A stretch of DNA of 64,000 bases from Adiantum capillus-veneris (Eukaryota; Streptophyta; Polypodiopsida; Polypodiales; Pteridaceae): NCBI GenBank assembly GCA_014529385.2, contig CM043952.1, positions 149,261,057-149,325,056 of the forward strand. The letters are read 5' to 3'. Below, one piece after another: positions 32,786-45,431 of the stretch. The notes below the pieces were generated by a model. It did not search any database and was not told the origin of the DNA. It worked only from the letters and a program-made list of their open reading frames with translations. A program made the position numbers and the translations under genes. Each line of letters begins with the position of its first letter. The stretch's first letter is position 1.

Positions 32786-35000
32786 AGGGACCTAAGACAG
32801 ATTTTTAAGTTTACACAATGCATAAAATTTCATACAGCTCAGCTTTTTTCATAACCATGAATACTTTATTTCACTTGTTGCTCTTGGATAAAAGGGTAAT
32901 TCTCCTAAGAAGGGTCCTTATTGAGATAGCATTGCTCCCAATATTTTGGGGGATGCTGTCTAACATGGTTCTCTATGTCGCATCCTCCATATGGAAACTA
33001 TCTTATAAATTGCTATTTTGGCATGCCTCATAAGGTAAACCTTTTAGAGAATATCTCTAAACTTGTTAGTTGACATATTGATCATGAACATACTTTGGAA
33101 TGCGAGTTAGTAGAGTGTAGGAGATTTTTTATTATTGACCTAATCTAAGTGATAATTCTAAATTATGTACATCTGAATATGGAAACGTGATAATAATTGC
33201 TCTTGGTACATATAGAATACTACCCAAAGTTGGTGAAATGTTCATCAAGTTTAACTCTTTTTGTATGATACTACATTAGCCCTTGATAAAAGATGGTTTT
33301 TGTCTCAGTTAAAGCCTAGGATCGGTTGTCTCTACATAACAAGTAGACATATAGTAATTTGGGATATCTTACTAAATTTTTGGAATCCTGTTTGAAATAC
33401 AAACACGATGTTGCCAGATTTTTATCAAGATGGTTATATGAGCTAGTATAACGAGAATCATGATGGGTTAGTGTTTGTGGAAGCAAACTCCCTAATAATC
33501 ACCGATGATTAGCATTAGCCTATGGAGGTGAAGCCTTAGCTTAACCATGGTGTTAAGGTTAGGGTTAGAGAGATGGTAATCAAGGTTTGCTTATGCCAAA
33601 AGCAAGAGCATAGAGAGAGTATAGACACAATCATAAGGGTGAAAAGTGCAATTGTTTGATTAGAAAGTAGCCTCTATATAGGCTTGGTGCTTAACAATCA
33701 TTGGTTAGATGGGTTTTATCCTCTTGCTATTGGACCATATCATCATCTATCCTTGCCTAGGTGGCTAGAGGGATTTCCCTTAGTGGTGCCACAAGTTGGG
33801 ATTACCCTAACAAACCATTGCTAGTTTTGATACATGAAATACCTATTTTTTGGGTTGATGAAGCCGTAAACTTCTTGTCATTGAGAGATGGCATAAAGTG
33901 TTTTTTTTTTGAAAATTTAGTCAAACTACAAATGAGATGCTACCCAATTTTGGTTAGGTTGTCTATATTTAAACCCAAATATATTGCATGATATTAGACA
34001 CTGGCATCATTTCTTTGGGAGAACTTCGTGAGAATTGGGATACATATGACCCTACAATCAAAACATATCTTACTTAAAAGTTCAAATAAATGGTCAATCC
34101 TCAGGGTTAAGTGTAAACTAGGTCTACAGGTGTGGCATGGATGACAACCGGCTCTAGTGTCAACAATTGCAACATGCATAAACATAGCCAGTTCTAACTG
34201 ATAGTTTTTGTATGGATGTAGGTAATAGCTGGATCCCTCTCCTTATAGGTGTAGTGGATGCTCAACCTAAGGGATGGATGCATGTAGATACAACAATAAG
34301 ACGCTTATTTGTAATGGTGAAAGATCAAAAAATTTATTTAAATGAAAATAATATTAGATGCAGTGTGGTGTATTTGATACAAGTAGGACAACATTGTATA
34401 CAAGAAATGTGTATTCACTTTTATGATGTCTTGTTCGTAGGTATTGGTATTTAATGTATTATCTAGTGCAATTTTCTAAGTATGGTTCACATATGAGGGG
34501 ATTTTCATACATAAACACACACACACACACAATGTTGACTCACCCCTTCAATAGAATATTCGCCCGCATTGCCCCCTTGCATAGTGGGTTAACACACACA
34601 TACACACACTCACATGTGTGCACACACACCACCATGCGAGCGTGTCCACACGCAGTTACAACTCATAAGTTGGAAACAACTTTGATTGATTGAAGGATGG
34701 CATCACTCAAACATGAAAACAACTTACGAGCTTCAAACCATGGATGAACCACATATCCTCACGAGATCAAACTTTTGCAGCATCTTGATTGACATAAAAG
34801 TAGGTGCCTATGCACCTACTCAATACATTCAAGTTTTTAGTTAAAAACAAATTTTTAAGGCAATTTCTATGTTTAGTGTGTTGGATATGTAACAATAAAG
34901 GAAACTATGTTTGCAACTTGTATGAAAGCATATCAACTATATAAAAAGTTGCAGTTATCTAACCAAATAACTCATAATTGTATAATATTTGATCTCATCA
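32786..35000. other. Unassigned stretch with CA-rich tract
   Basis: I see no gene. A CTATATAGG block near 33680 resembles the TATA region near 27450 and may belong to an LTR remnant. CA-rich sequence lies at 34514-34532 and 34591-34628. Confidence 0.4.
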
Positions 35001-36340
35001 GTGCGTAGTAGTATCAATTGAATATCTTTACTGTGACTTCTTTATATGCATAAATATGATGTACTATTGATACTGGTTGTATTCCCTTTCAGATAGTATT
35101 GCGGATACTGGTTGTATTCCCTCCAAATTGGTTGAGTAAGAGCTTTGAAACTCTAAATTTTATTGTAGCTCATATGAGCTTTTCATAATTCAGCTTAACT
35201 AGAAGGATTTGGCATACAACTAAAATGTTTTCTGACACATATGTAGGCATGTATGTCATGAATGTACATGTTTTGGTTACCAAAAGTTTTGTTAGTTTTG
35301 GATTCTATATAATCGCCATAAACCTCACCTGAGGGTCTCTCTTGAGATGGTTACAAATGGAGTTTTGAAAACTTTCCGAAAAAACAAACAAGGTGATGCC
35401 AAGTTTTTGGGGGATTTCTAATCATTTGGTAGGCTGTAATTTGACCGGTTTTGAGTTGAAAATTGTTGGTTTATGTGGTTGAGATAGCATTTTTGGCTTT
35501 ACCTTTTGAGAATCTAATCATTCCTTATGGCATTTCTACTAATGTTTTCTTGGTGTTATGATCTTTTGAACTCCTGACTTTGCGAATTTTTGAGTTTCTG
35601 GTCATCATACGATTCACATGTCAAACTCTTACAAGGGGGAAGATAATTGGTGTCGTGCTGATACTCTTATAGATTTTGATGCCATGGTGGGAAAATGATT
35701 CGGCTCTTGTTTGTGAGTCTTAATTGCATCATTTGATGGTGTATGACTACCCCCTAAAGACAAGAGATGGGAGCACATGTTTGAAATGGATTACATTTTG
35801 GTTTTGTTGGTAAATACTGACGAGTCTATAAACCTTGACGAGTCTATAAACCTTGCCATATAATTTCACAACATTAATCTCAGATAGGACATGAAACTTG
35901 ATTTCAAGTTTAATTTGACCTCCTTTTTGGTAGAGACAAATATGGTTTTTGGACTCAAATCCTTCTTTATAATTCTCTCTAATAGTTTTGTAGGGCTTTT
36001 TATGATTGACTCAATCTTAGCCATTTTGTAAAGTCAATGCAGGAAATGTGTTGGGGATTTCACATATCTATTTGCATGCACTTATATGGTTTTTGCGTTC
36101 ATTTATGGCCCCATAGGGGGAAGCAATGTACAAAAAGATTTAGTCTCTAGATTTTCAAATGTTGATGCATTTTGCTTCAAAAAACTAGCCTTGATCCTCA
36201 CGTGAGGATCTCTTAGGAGATGGCAATCATTGTAAATTTAAAAATTTGTTTGTAAAATGAACAAGAGGACTGCCCATTCTTTTGGGTCCTTCTAATCATG
36301 TGATTTTATATTTTAACTATAATTGCATACAAACTTACTA
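35001..36340. repeat. Diverged repeated non-coding block
   Basis: Two similar segments about 865 bp apart share CTCACxTGAGGxTCTCT and a later TTCTAATCAT block (near 35330-35420 and 36195-36300). The phrase atactggttgtattccct recurs at about 35070 and 35110, and a related form occurs near 36765. No coding evidence is seen. Confidence 0.5.
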
Positions 36341-36576
36341 GTTCTCCATTTAGTTGCTAGTTTCTTTGTAATTTTGCACACCGATAACAAGGGGAAGGGG
36401 TCATTCACACCTGTCGTCCCAAGCAATGCCAGTACTGACGTGCTTGTCTTTCTTTCTAGTTCTCCATTTAGTTGCTAGTTTCTTTGTAATTTTGCACAAA
36501 GATAACAAGGGGAAGGGGTCATTCACACCTTTCGTCCCAAGCAATGCCAGTACTAATGTGCTTGTCTTTCTTGCAT
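36341..36576. repeat. 118-bp tandem duplication
   Basis: gttctccatttagttgctag starts at 36341 and at 36459. The two units differ at only a few positions. Confidence 0.92.
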
Positions 36577-36925
36577 GCTGGCAAGTAACGGGTCCTTTCC
36601 TTGGAATTACATATGTAACTACAATTGTAATAGTGGAACTACATATTGGACCAGATCTACACACAAAGACGTGTTTTGATCTTATGACGTATTGAATATA
36701 AAAAAATTGTTGTAGTGTTAGCAGATTGAATAAAATTCAATAGCAGATATTGGTTGTATATTAGATATTGGTTGTATTCCCTCCAAGCGTTTCCTATTCC
36801 TCTTAACCATTGTTTCTATTTTCAAAGTGGCATAATTGTAGTTAAGACACACTCTTGTTGAACTCTGATTCACCTCCCCTTTGTCATCTCATCGTTCACT
36901 AAATTTTTTACACATTCCCCCACTT

Positions 36926-37010
<85 letters not shown>
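36926..37010. repeat. Compound (CT)n-(CA)n microsatellite
   Basis: CT runs over 36926-36969 and is joined directly to CA over 36970-37010. Confidence 0.97.
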
Positions 37011-37012
<2 letters not shown>

Positions 37013-38869
37013 ACATAGGATGTCTTTTGGTGTAGATGACTTGCACACCTACATGACAATATAAATTTATAGATGATTTTGCCTTATTTTGAGCATAAGA
37101 CCTTTCCTTTTTTCTATCTCTCTTTGCCCTCCTTGTGCTCATGCACCAAAGCTGCCTTTTTTGCTTGCTCATTAGGCACACTGCTTACTAGCCCACCTCT
37201 TCCCCCCCATCTAGGTTTCGCGGAGTCTCGAGTGATTTTCAATCACAAGCCGACATCAATTGTCTTATAATATCACAATTCCATTTACAAGCAGACATAT
37301 CTAGGTTCCTCAGAGGCTTGGGTACATATCGATCACCAAAAACCATCAACTAGCTTATAAACTCAGGATTCCTTTTACAGGCTGACATATATGATATCTT
37401 AACAATCATCTAGGGTACACACACACTCACAGGTTAGTACTAGTGCCTGGTTTTGTTTGGACACTTCAATTACCTAGGAATCTCCACTCCTTTCGTGGGA
37501 TGTTCTCCTTAAATTGGTAGTTGGCCTTGGTCTTTTAGTCCTCATAAAATTCCCCTCTTAGGGGGGCGTGAATTTTTTCTTCCTTGGGAAGCATACCATG
37601 CAATAAATTATTCTCCCCCACTCTCTATGTAGTATATGTTTATGTCGCCACACTCTGCTCACGACCATTCTCATACACACGAACACACCACACAAACACC
37701 ACCCCCCACCCTTTTTGGGTTCATGTGGCAGCTGTCGCTGGAGCATCCTCTCATGATAACACATTGGTGACAATTTGTTGTGAATATTACTCCTCTCAAA
37801 ACATGTACCAAAATTGGTATTTATAAACCAAGGGAGGGTTTTATCCCTCACTTAGCCTTGGTGCTTGTTTTTTTTTTGTGAGTGCGTAAAAAGTGAGCTC
37901 TTTTGAGTGCTTGAACAACTACTTACTGTGTTGCAATGGAGATGGTGGAACACAAGAATGCATCTCCGGTTGGTTAAAAGGCTATGTTTTCTTTGCAATA
38001 CTCTGCAAAGAATTCTTGAACTTAGTGGTTAATGTTGGTTACATCTGTTTATTGTTTGGATTAGCAGTTTGTATGCGTCATCTCTCTGACATGGGTTTGC
38101 GCCAGGGATTATTGTGTCACTTGTAGATTTTACACCTTTTGGCTTGATAAAAGCCCCACATTAATAATGTTGTGTCTCATGGTTGAGGCTATTTTTGTAC
38201 TAGCCATCTTGGCACTATATTTTTCTGGTTCCTGCTGAACACTCTCTTGTCCAAGCTGCTGTGAAATTGGTGGGATTAAAAATTTAGGATGGTGTACTTT
38301 ACATTGAAAAGTAGATGGTGGTTTTGTACTACTAAACACCAAGGGGTGACTGATTGTCTGCTGATTGCATACTGTGGTGTTACTCTTGTTTTTTTTCTAA
38401 AAACCGAGCTCTTACCAAGGTACTGGTGTGGTAATGGGGCTACCTTTGATATTGTAATGTTTTAACATAGGGATAACTTGACTAGATTGGCATACTAGTT
38501 GTGGTATGGTAGATTCCGTATAGGATTTGACTTTGCCTAGCCAACTTGACTACCTTGAAGCTATCATTGGTTTATTTTTTGGTTCTAAAGCTGTGGATTC
38601 GGAGACGTTTTATGACTTACGGTACTTGGAAAAACAAGACAAAAGTTAGGTTAAAAAATCTGGCGATACAATTTGAAAAATGTAAAAAATTGATATATAG
38701 ATTGCTTGGGGGATAATGACACCTGGATCAAAAGGGGATGTGGCCTTCTAATCAAGAATCACCTAAATTAAAGAAATGGGGCTAGATAGAGACCATACCT
38801 ATAAATATTTTCATAATAAAAAAGCTTCTCAAAACAATAGAGAACTGGAATACATAAACACTTTGGATA
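37011..38869. other. Unassigned stretch with second TATA-hairpin motif
   Basis: There is no supported gene. TATTTATAAA (37818-37827) is followed by GAGGG/CCCTC arms (37834-37838 and 37845-37849) and ACTTAG, matching the motif at 7.53 kb. Confidence 0.45.
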
Positions 38870-39680
38870 GTAGTTTTAAGTTGAAAAATTTGTAAGTTGG
38901 ACATGGATAACAACTGATATAGTCCATTGACACCTGTAAAACACATCCAAGGCTAACCTATCTATTTTGTCTTGTTTGGATGGATGCAGGTGAGGACTCT
39001 ATCCTTTCTTGGAATTTTTTTGGCTTGAAGCAAATGTCTGTTCGTGAATTCACTGGCTCCTACTACTGTTTGGGAATTACTTGTTTGATCGGTTATTGTA
39101 TTTTTACATTAGAATGAGATCTCATTCTTATAGCCATGTACAAAGATAATTCTAAGACTGAGTTATTTTTGTACTAATCATTGTCACTTTTCTAAAGCCA
39201 ATTGTCTATTGAGTGTAAAAGTTCATTTATGTTTTACTTTTATATAAGTATAATAGCTACACACACACACACACACACACATGGATGGTAGATATAAGTA
39301 AAAAATATTTTAAGTAGGACATGAATAACAAATGATAGGTTTGTTGACACCTGTAATACGTATTCAAGGCTAACAAATTTGTTGTCTTGTTTATATGGAT
39401 GTAGGTGAAGACTCTGTACTTACTTAGGATATGTTTGGCTAAGTTGTTGTCCATCACTGTCGAACTTGCCTCTTTCACTTTAGAATAAGTTATTCTTGAC
39501 TATCTTATGTACAAAACACTAGAATGATACCTCATTCTCACGATGATGCACAAAAATCAATCAAAGACTTTGTTGTTTTTGTGCTAATCATTGTCCTTTG
39601 TCTAAAGCCATCTATCATTTGAAATGTTATGTTCTTCTATGTATAAGTATAGGTCTAAAAACAACACACACACACACATA
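38870..39680. repeat. Tandem repeat, ~418-bp unit, each copy ending in (CA)n
   Basis: ACATG(G/A)ATAACAA..GAT starts at 38901 and 39319. Both copies then share GACACCTGTAA, AAGGCTAAC, GGATG(C/T)AGGTGA(G/A)GACTCT, CTAATCATTGTC and a final CA tract (39259-39281 and about 39663-39679). A related fragment appears near 34130-34240. Confidence 0.78.
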
Positions 39681-40063
39681 CTCACTTAATGCACTATCTC
39701 TTGGAAGCCTATTGGAAACTTGAACCCTTAGCCTAATTCATTGTTGGGCTACTTCTATTCTAGTGGTGGAAACTACCTCCCGTCTCTACTAAGTGTTTTT
39801 TTCCCCAGTTATAGGGTGTGTGAAAACCCCTATCAACTGGGTATTGAAGTACTCTTAGTTCTCTTACTCAGTTGGGGAAAAAACTGGCCTGTGTTTTTAA
39901 TAACACCCCCCTCTTAACCCCTCGTGGGAACTTGGCCCTTAATGTTCTTTTGTGGTATGAAGGGATTTGTCATGATTGAGTACACCACATTTATCCCACC
40001 AGGCGAGCTGGGTAATAATTCAAGGCTAGGTAATAAGTCATCTTACTTTGCCTTTCTATATAA

Positions 40064-40066
<3 letters not shown>

Positions 40067-40128
<62 letters not shown>
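40067..40128. repeat. (TC)31 microsatellite
   Basis: Uninterrupted TC tract. ORFs on both strands here are translations of the repeat. Confidence 0.98.
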
Positions 40129-40132
<4 letters not shown>

Positions 40133-40343
40133 CCCCTACACGCTGTGTAGCTTGCACATAGAGCTCCGCTGACCCACTGTATGTCATTCTCCCTATCTAT
40201 ACCTCTCTTCCTACTGATACCTCTAGTTTCTACCCCTAGCATCTAAGTTGGCTAACCAAATGTCTCGAATCGTAGACCAATAGTATGTGGATTGTGTGGG
40301 ATCTTTACTCAATAAACTTTTTGGTTGAACCTCTGGGAGCTAC

Positions 40344-40382
40344 TATAAATAAAGGTGAGGGTTTCTTTGGCCCCTCACTTAG
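40344..40382 (+). promoter_or_regulatory. Third TATA-hairpin motif
   Basis: TATAAATA (40344-40351) is followed by GGTGAGGG (40354-40361) and CCCCTCAC (40371-40378), then TTAG. It lies about 150-450 bp upstream of the LINE relic, so it might be that element's 5' region, but the other two copies have no LINE next to them. Confidence 0.4.
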
Positions 40383-40499
40383 TCATTATTGTGTTGTGTG
40401 TGTTTGGGAAAGAGAGGTTGAGGATAAGGGCTAGGGTTAGTACACCTAGGAACGTTTGGCAAAGCATCATTTCAAATTTCTAGCATTAGTTAATTGTAC

Positions 40500-42985
40500 T
40501 TCTTTCTAGGAGTCTACACCACCATGCTACCCAGTAGAGGTTTGGGATCATCTGCAACAAGGGATCACCAATGAAATGTGTATCAAGCTTGACATATCTC
40601 TCTTTGAGTTTAAGTTGTTGGATGCACCGAGGGCTTTGTCTCACTAGAGTTTCCTTACCTTTCATTTTTTCTTAGGGAGGATGACATCAGCTAGTGGAGT
40701 CTAACCACTCCTTAAGGATCTAATGCATGATACAATCACGAGGTTTTTAAGGAATGTAGTATCCTTGACACTATGTACACTTTCTGGGTGGTAGTAGCCT
40801 TGGAGCATATGCAGGATGAGGAGCTCTAATTGTGCTACTTAACTGTAAGAAATCCTACAATTTGGTGGAGTGGAGATTTCTTGATGGTAACATGTTGAGG
40901 ATGGGTTCCTTTGAGGCCTCAATGAGAGGTATTGCAACCTTGTATTTTACTTCTAATAGCCAAGTATTAATTTTTGGGGAAAGAGGGTTGAGATTCAATA
41001 TTTATCTTCACATAAAGGAGTTATTGGGGTGGAGTTTGTTGATGAAACTGTGTTGTGTTTTGATGGCCAAGAGCCTAATCTATAGAGAGGCTAGTAGACT
41101 CTTGAAACTTTTTGTATGGATTTGGGTGTGTTGATCTATTGACATAAGACAATTGCATTTTGGATTGGCAAGACATGAGAGTTGTCCCTTGGGTGATAGC
41201 TTCAGTGGATCCCCCCTTGGACTATAGTGCAATATTTGGGTTTCCAAGTCAGGCCTATTTTAACACTAGAGAAGTAGATTGCTCCCAACCTCTTAAGCAT
41301 TTGGAGAAAGCTTGTACATTGGAGCTCTGCTTACCAATCCGTAGTAGGATGCATTGTGGTGGCCAACTAGGTGCTTTTGGTGATTATGTGTTACATTACT
41401 TCTTGCTTGATCTTTCAAATTCTTGCATAGACTAGATCAACAAATTATTTTCAATGTCCTATCATTTTGCAGAGCGGGACAACCTCCACATGTCAAAGTT
41501 ACATGGTCGCTCATCATACTACCCACTACCCAAGACGGTCTTGGCCTTATTGACCCAGCCTCACAAAGTAAGGCATTTCAAGGGAAGCTCATTGCTCACA
41601 AACTCTTTTTTTGTGAAGAGCCTTAGAAGGAGCTTCTTCTTGTTAAGATTCAAGCTCAAATTCTCTCAATAGGTGCCTTGTGGCACCACCCCAAGAGTGT
41701 ATCTTTACAGAGATACATAGAGGTGGAGTGAATTGATGATGGTAGGATAAATTTTCCATGATTCCATCAAAAGATGTTGCACACATGCATGAGTTAGAGT
41801 TTGTTCGCATATATGGAGGAGTTTGTTTTGGATCCCCTTGATTCAGATAGAGTGTGGACATATGTTGGGTACAAGACCTCATGTAACTTTGGGGCTTATG
41901 TAGCTAGACTCTCTCATAGTATTTGGAGAGTGAAAGTGCTTTTGTAGCATGCCTAACCAAGTGCATACAAAAAAAATGAGCTTCATAAAAGGAGGCTTGA
42001 CTATGCATCAAGATAAACAATTAGCACTCTCGCTTGACTAGCATGTATAGTTTGAGCTACACGCCCTAGTGTGGTTGGGAGCTTTTTTGCAATTGGAGGT
42101 TTTGCTTTCAATAAGAGGGAGTAAGAGAGCTTGCACATTTGAGGGAAAGTGATGTCTCTTTGAAGTGTAGGATGAGGGAAAGATCTCTTGCATTTATTGC
42201 AAGACAACTATGGTCTTAGAGTGAACATTTCAAGGATTAGAGTGCTTGCTATATCTAAATAATAGTGGTTTCTTGAGCTTTAGTTAGAGGAGTCAATCAT
42301 AGGGGACTGGTAATTATGGTCTTTTGGATCTCCAACTATAGCTCAACTATAAAGGGACCTTGGTGAGTGGTTTTGGTGATATGGTACAGTACAATAGTGT
42401 TACCACATTGTTAATGCAAACATGGATCAACCATAATGTCATGATGGAATGAGGGTAGGTTTCCTTATCGATCGAATTTTAGTAGTAGGATTGAATCCTC
42501 CTTGATCTCCTTTGCTGTTAAATCCACACAAAGAAAGTAATTATTACTAACATGAAAATATGTCAACTTGCAATTGAGGTAAGAGAAATTTCCCCCCCCT
42601 TGCCAATGCTCTCAATACGAAGACCATCTCCTTCACTTTCTCATTTTGAACTTTTTTTCATTCATATGGGAATGTCTCACTACACATGCAATGGTCATGC
42701 ATTATATAAAGGGAAAAAGAAAAGCAAAAAAACCGTTTTGAGAGTCTCATATTATGATTCCATGTGGCCCATTGGGGTTCGAGAAGCAGCAATGTCACCC
42801 TTCACTTCAGCATGTAGGGATGTTGACAACATCCAAGGTGCTTTGGGGAGAATTAGCTTCTCTTTGGAACCTACTTGCAACACCATCAATGGTGGAAGGT
42901 GATTTAGGCCTTCATTTCTCCCATAACCTCAAACAAGTCCTTCTTGCCAATGATGTAATTCATAACAATGTGGTAAAAATGTGAA
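40500..42985 (+). pseudogene. LINE (non-LTR) reverse transcriptase relic
   Basis: At 40850-41030 the plus strand reads KSYNLVEWRFLDG...MRGIATLY...SQVLIFGERG, the plant LINE reverse transcriptase block normally KAYDRVxWxFL; the catalytic Asp of that block is not kept. At about 41480-41620 KVTWSLIILPTTQDGLGLIDP matches the conserved LINE C-terminal block. At about 42780-42880 VLWGELASLW fits the terminal Cys/His-zipper region. Several frameshifts and an internal deletion are present, and the YxDD box is not visible. The outer limits are uncertain. Confidence 0.68.
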
Positions 42986-44128
42986 TGGTCTCTAAGAGAT
43001 GGTAAATCTTCAAGGATGCCCAATCTTGAGGATAAAAAAATAGAGTACCTTAACATCCATCTTGGTGTGCATTATGGGGGTTGTCGATGACCCACTCTTG
43101 CCTAAGCCACCAAGTTGCATTTCACCAAGCTACATTCATAGTTGTTCCTAGATTTGTCTTAGGGTTTTCATGTATTGAAGTATAATTTCACTTGAAGATA
43201 CAAGCTTTACATTCCCTGAAGGTGACAACTATAGTTCTCCTTTCAAGGCTATTGCAATTTTTGCTAGTCAATTTGCAAGAAAAGATTCATACTGATTCTT
43301 TCGTTTGCCTTTTCTTTGATAGCTACTTTTGTATTTATTTATTTGCTTAAATATTTTTTTGCTACACCAATTTATCTTTAAAATTGAGCAACTTGCACTC
43401 CATCTCTCTTTCCCCCCTTTTCCAAGTGTGTGCATTATTCTATTGTTGTAGTGGATAGGTACCTACTATGAGCATCCCAAATACTTTTGCTATAGATTCT
43501 ATATCTCTTTCATCTATCTCTTTGAGAGTTAGCTGATTACCCTTAGTTGATTTTGATTTCTATTTGGGTTGATTGAATGTAGCCACCTCCTACTCTCCAC
43601 TATTGTTCTCATCTCAATAGAACAATGATGCCTTATTTTTTGTGTTTTTCAAGAACCTCTTGTGTACTATAATAGATAGTGTGCCTTTAGTAGATCCCTC
43701 TCTATAGTTGCATTTTCCATTTCCCTGTATAGTTGGTGGGGGTTTATCCTCCCATTGTTCATTCTTGCCTTTTTGGTTCTTACCATAGGTTGTGTTTTTT
43801 GATGTGTTGAGCATGTGAAGGAGTTCTAAATATAGGAAACTTTGGAAAAGAACCTCCAATGTTGGACTCTCTTTAAAAAGGTTAGAATGTAGTGCTCAAA
43901 TCCTTCAATTTTTGTTAGCTTTGTGCTTTTCCTATTCCCTTATCCCATAATTCTTTTTCTAAAAAGAAGGTGTGTGGCCAATTGACTTTTTGTTCTTGCC
44001 CAATTGCATAAATATAAGGGTAATGTTAGTCTAGCATATTTCCATCCTTGATCAAGAGGAGCACATTTATTAAATACAATTCCATTTGGGCTTAACGAGT
44101 GTCCTTTTTTAAGGTAGTATCTTCTTAA
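42986..44128. other. Unassigned stretch
   Basis: I see no gene. Short ORFs on both strands have no recognisable domain. Confidence 0.4.
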
Positions 44129-45431
44129 CACTAGTTTGGCACTAAAATAGGACACTTAAGTGTCCTTTTTTCACAAACTTAAATTAAATGCTACTTGCAT
44201 TGAACGGTGTATTTGAGAAAACCCTCTTGATATGCTTAAATATGTTAGCTAGAGGGTCTTTTAAAAATATAACCTTGCATTTTAGAAGCTACCATGATCA
44301 AGAACTATACTCATTAAGTTAACCCTTGTAAGATTGCGATTGACGCTTTGGAGAAATTGACTTTATAATCTTAAGAAAAAATGAAGCGACCTTGTAGAAA
44401 CTTTTACGTGAATTTTTCATAATTGTGCTATAGATAAGAAAAGTTTCATGTGCAAAAAAATTCACTTGAGAGTGTATAAAATAATGGAAAGTTCTACGTG
44501 TTTGATATGGCCATTTCAAGTCGTATACAAAGAAAAATATGTTTTTGATGTATTTGTAAGTTTTAGAAAGTGGTGCATTGCTTACCCTTTCCATTGAGAA
44601 CTCAAGGTGGAGAGTAGAAGGGCTTTGGTATGCAATAATTATCGAATCATTTTGAATCTATTGAATCTATAAAACTGCATAAGTGAAAACATTGATATTT
44701 AAGTTCTAGAAACATAACCATTCAAAACCTCAAATAATATCAAACTTTCCACATAGATCAACTAAATTTATCAAAGTACATGGTATGGATATAGTTGGGA
44801 CACCTAAAACCTTGATTTCAATGTTAGTATGGAGGACTCATGATTTTCAAGAGTTTTTGCACAAAATCAAGATAGAGTTCAAGCGACGAGATTTAACTGA
44901 GTTAGGGAGTTGAAAAATACGTGGTTGCTTGGTTTCAACATATAAAATCAATTGTAGTTGTCAAATTGAACTAGAATAGCCCCAATTCCATGAGGAGACC
45001 TTTGGAAGACCAAAATCATGCTCTTATTCAGCACATGCTCAAGTATGAAATTATATCTATAACTTGCATGCAACTGGGAATCTAGTCTTTGAAGGGCAAT
45101 CCATTGTCGTAACAACAAGTACTAACGTTTGACTTTTACAAACATACAAAAGGCAATCTCTACAGGAAGATATAAGAATTTTATCATTTTTTGGCAACAC
45201 AGCTTGATATTTTACTAGAATTTACGACTTAGAACTTACCATAATTCTCTCCATAGGGCTTGTATTTTGACATGGAGAAAACTCTAGTGTTTTTTCCCTC
45301 ATAACCAACCCATCGTAGACGCAAGGTGTAAAGAACTTCTTTCTAGCTTGACAAATTAATTGCCAAAACTTGGTAAAAACGGGACACTTTAGTGTCTCCG
45401 AACACTTGAGTGTCCAATTACACAACTAGTG
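44129..45431. mobile_element. Non-autonomous CACTA-like DNA transposon (1.3 kb)
   Basis: The left end CACTAGTTTGG and the right end, read inverted, CACTAGTTGTG form the terminal inverted repeat typical of CACTA (EnSpm) elements. Subterminal palindromes GGACACTTAAGTGTCC (44150-44165) and GACACTTTAGTGTC plus CACTTGAGTGTCC (about 45384-45417) lie near both ends, as in this superfamily. The 3-bp flanks are TAA and TTA, so the target duplication is imperfect. No transposase is encoded. A TTAA-flanked element is the alternative reading. Confidence 0.55.
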
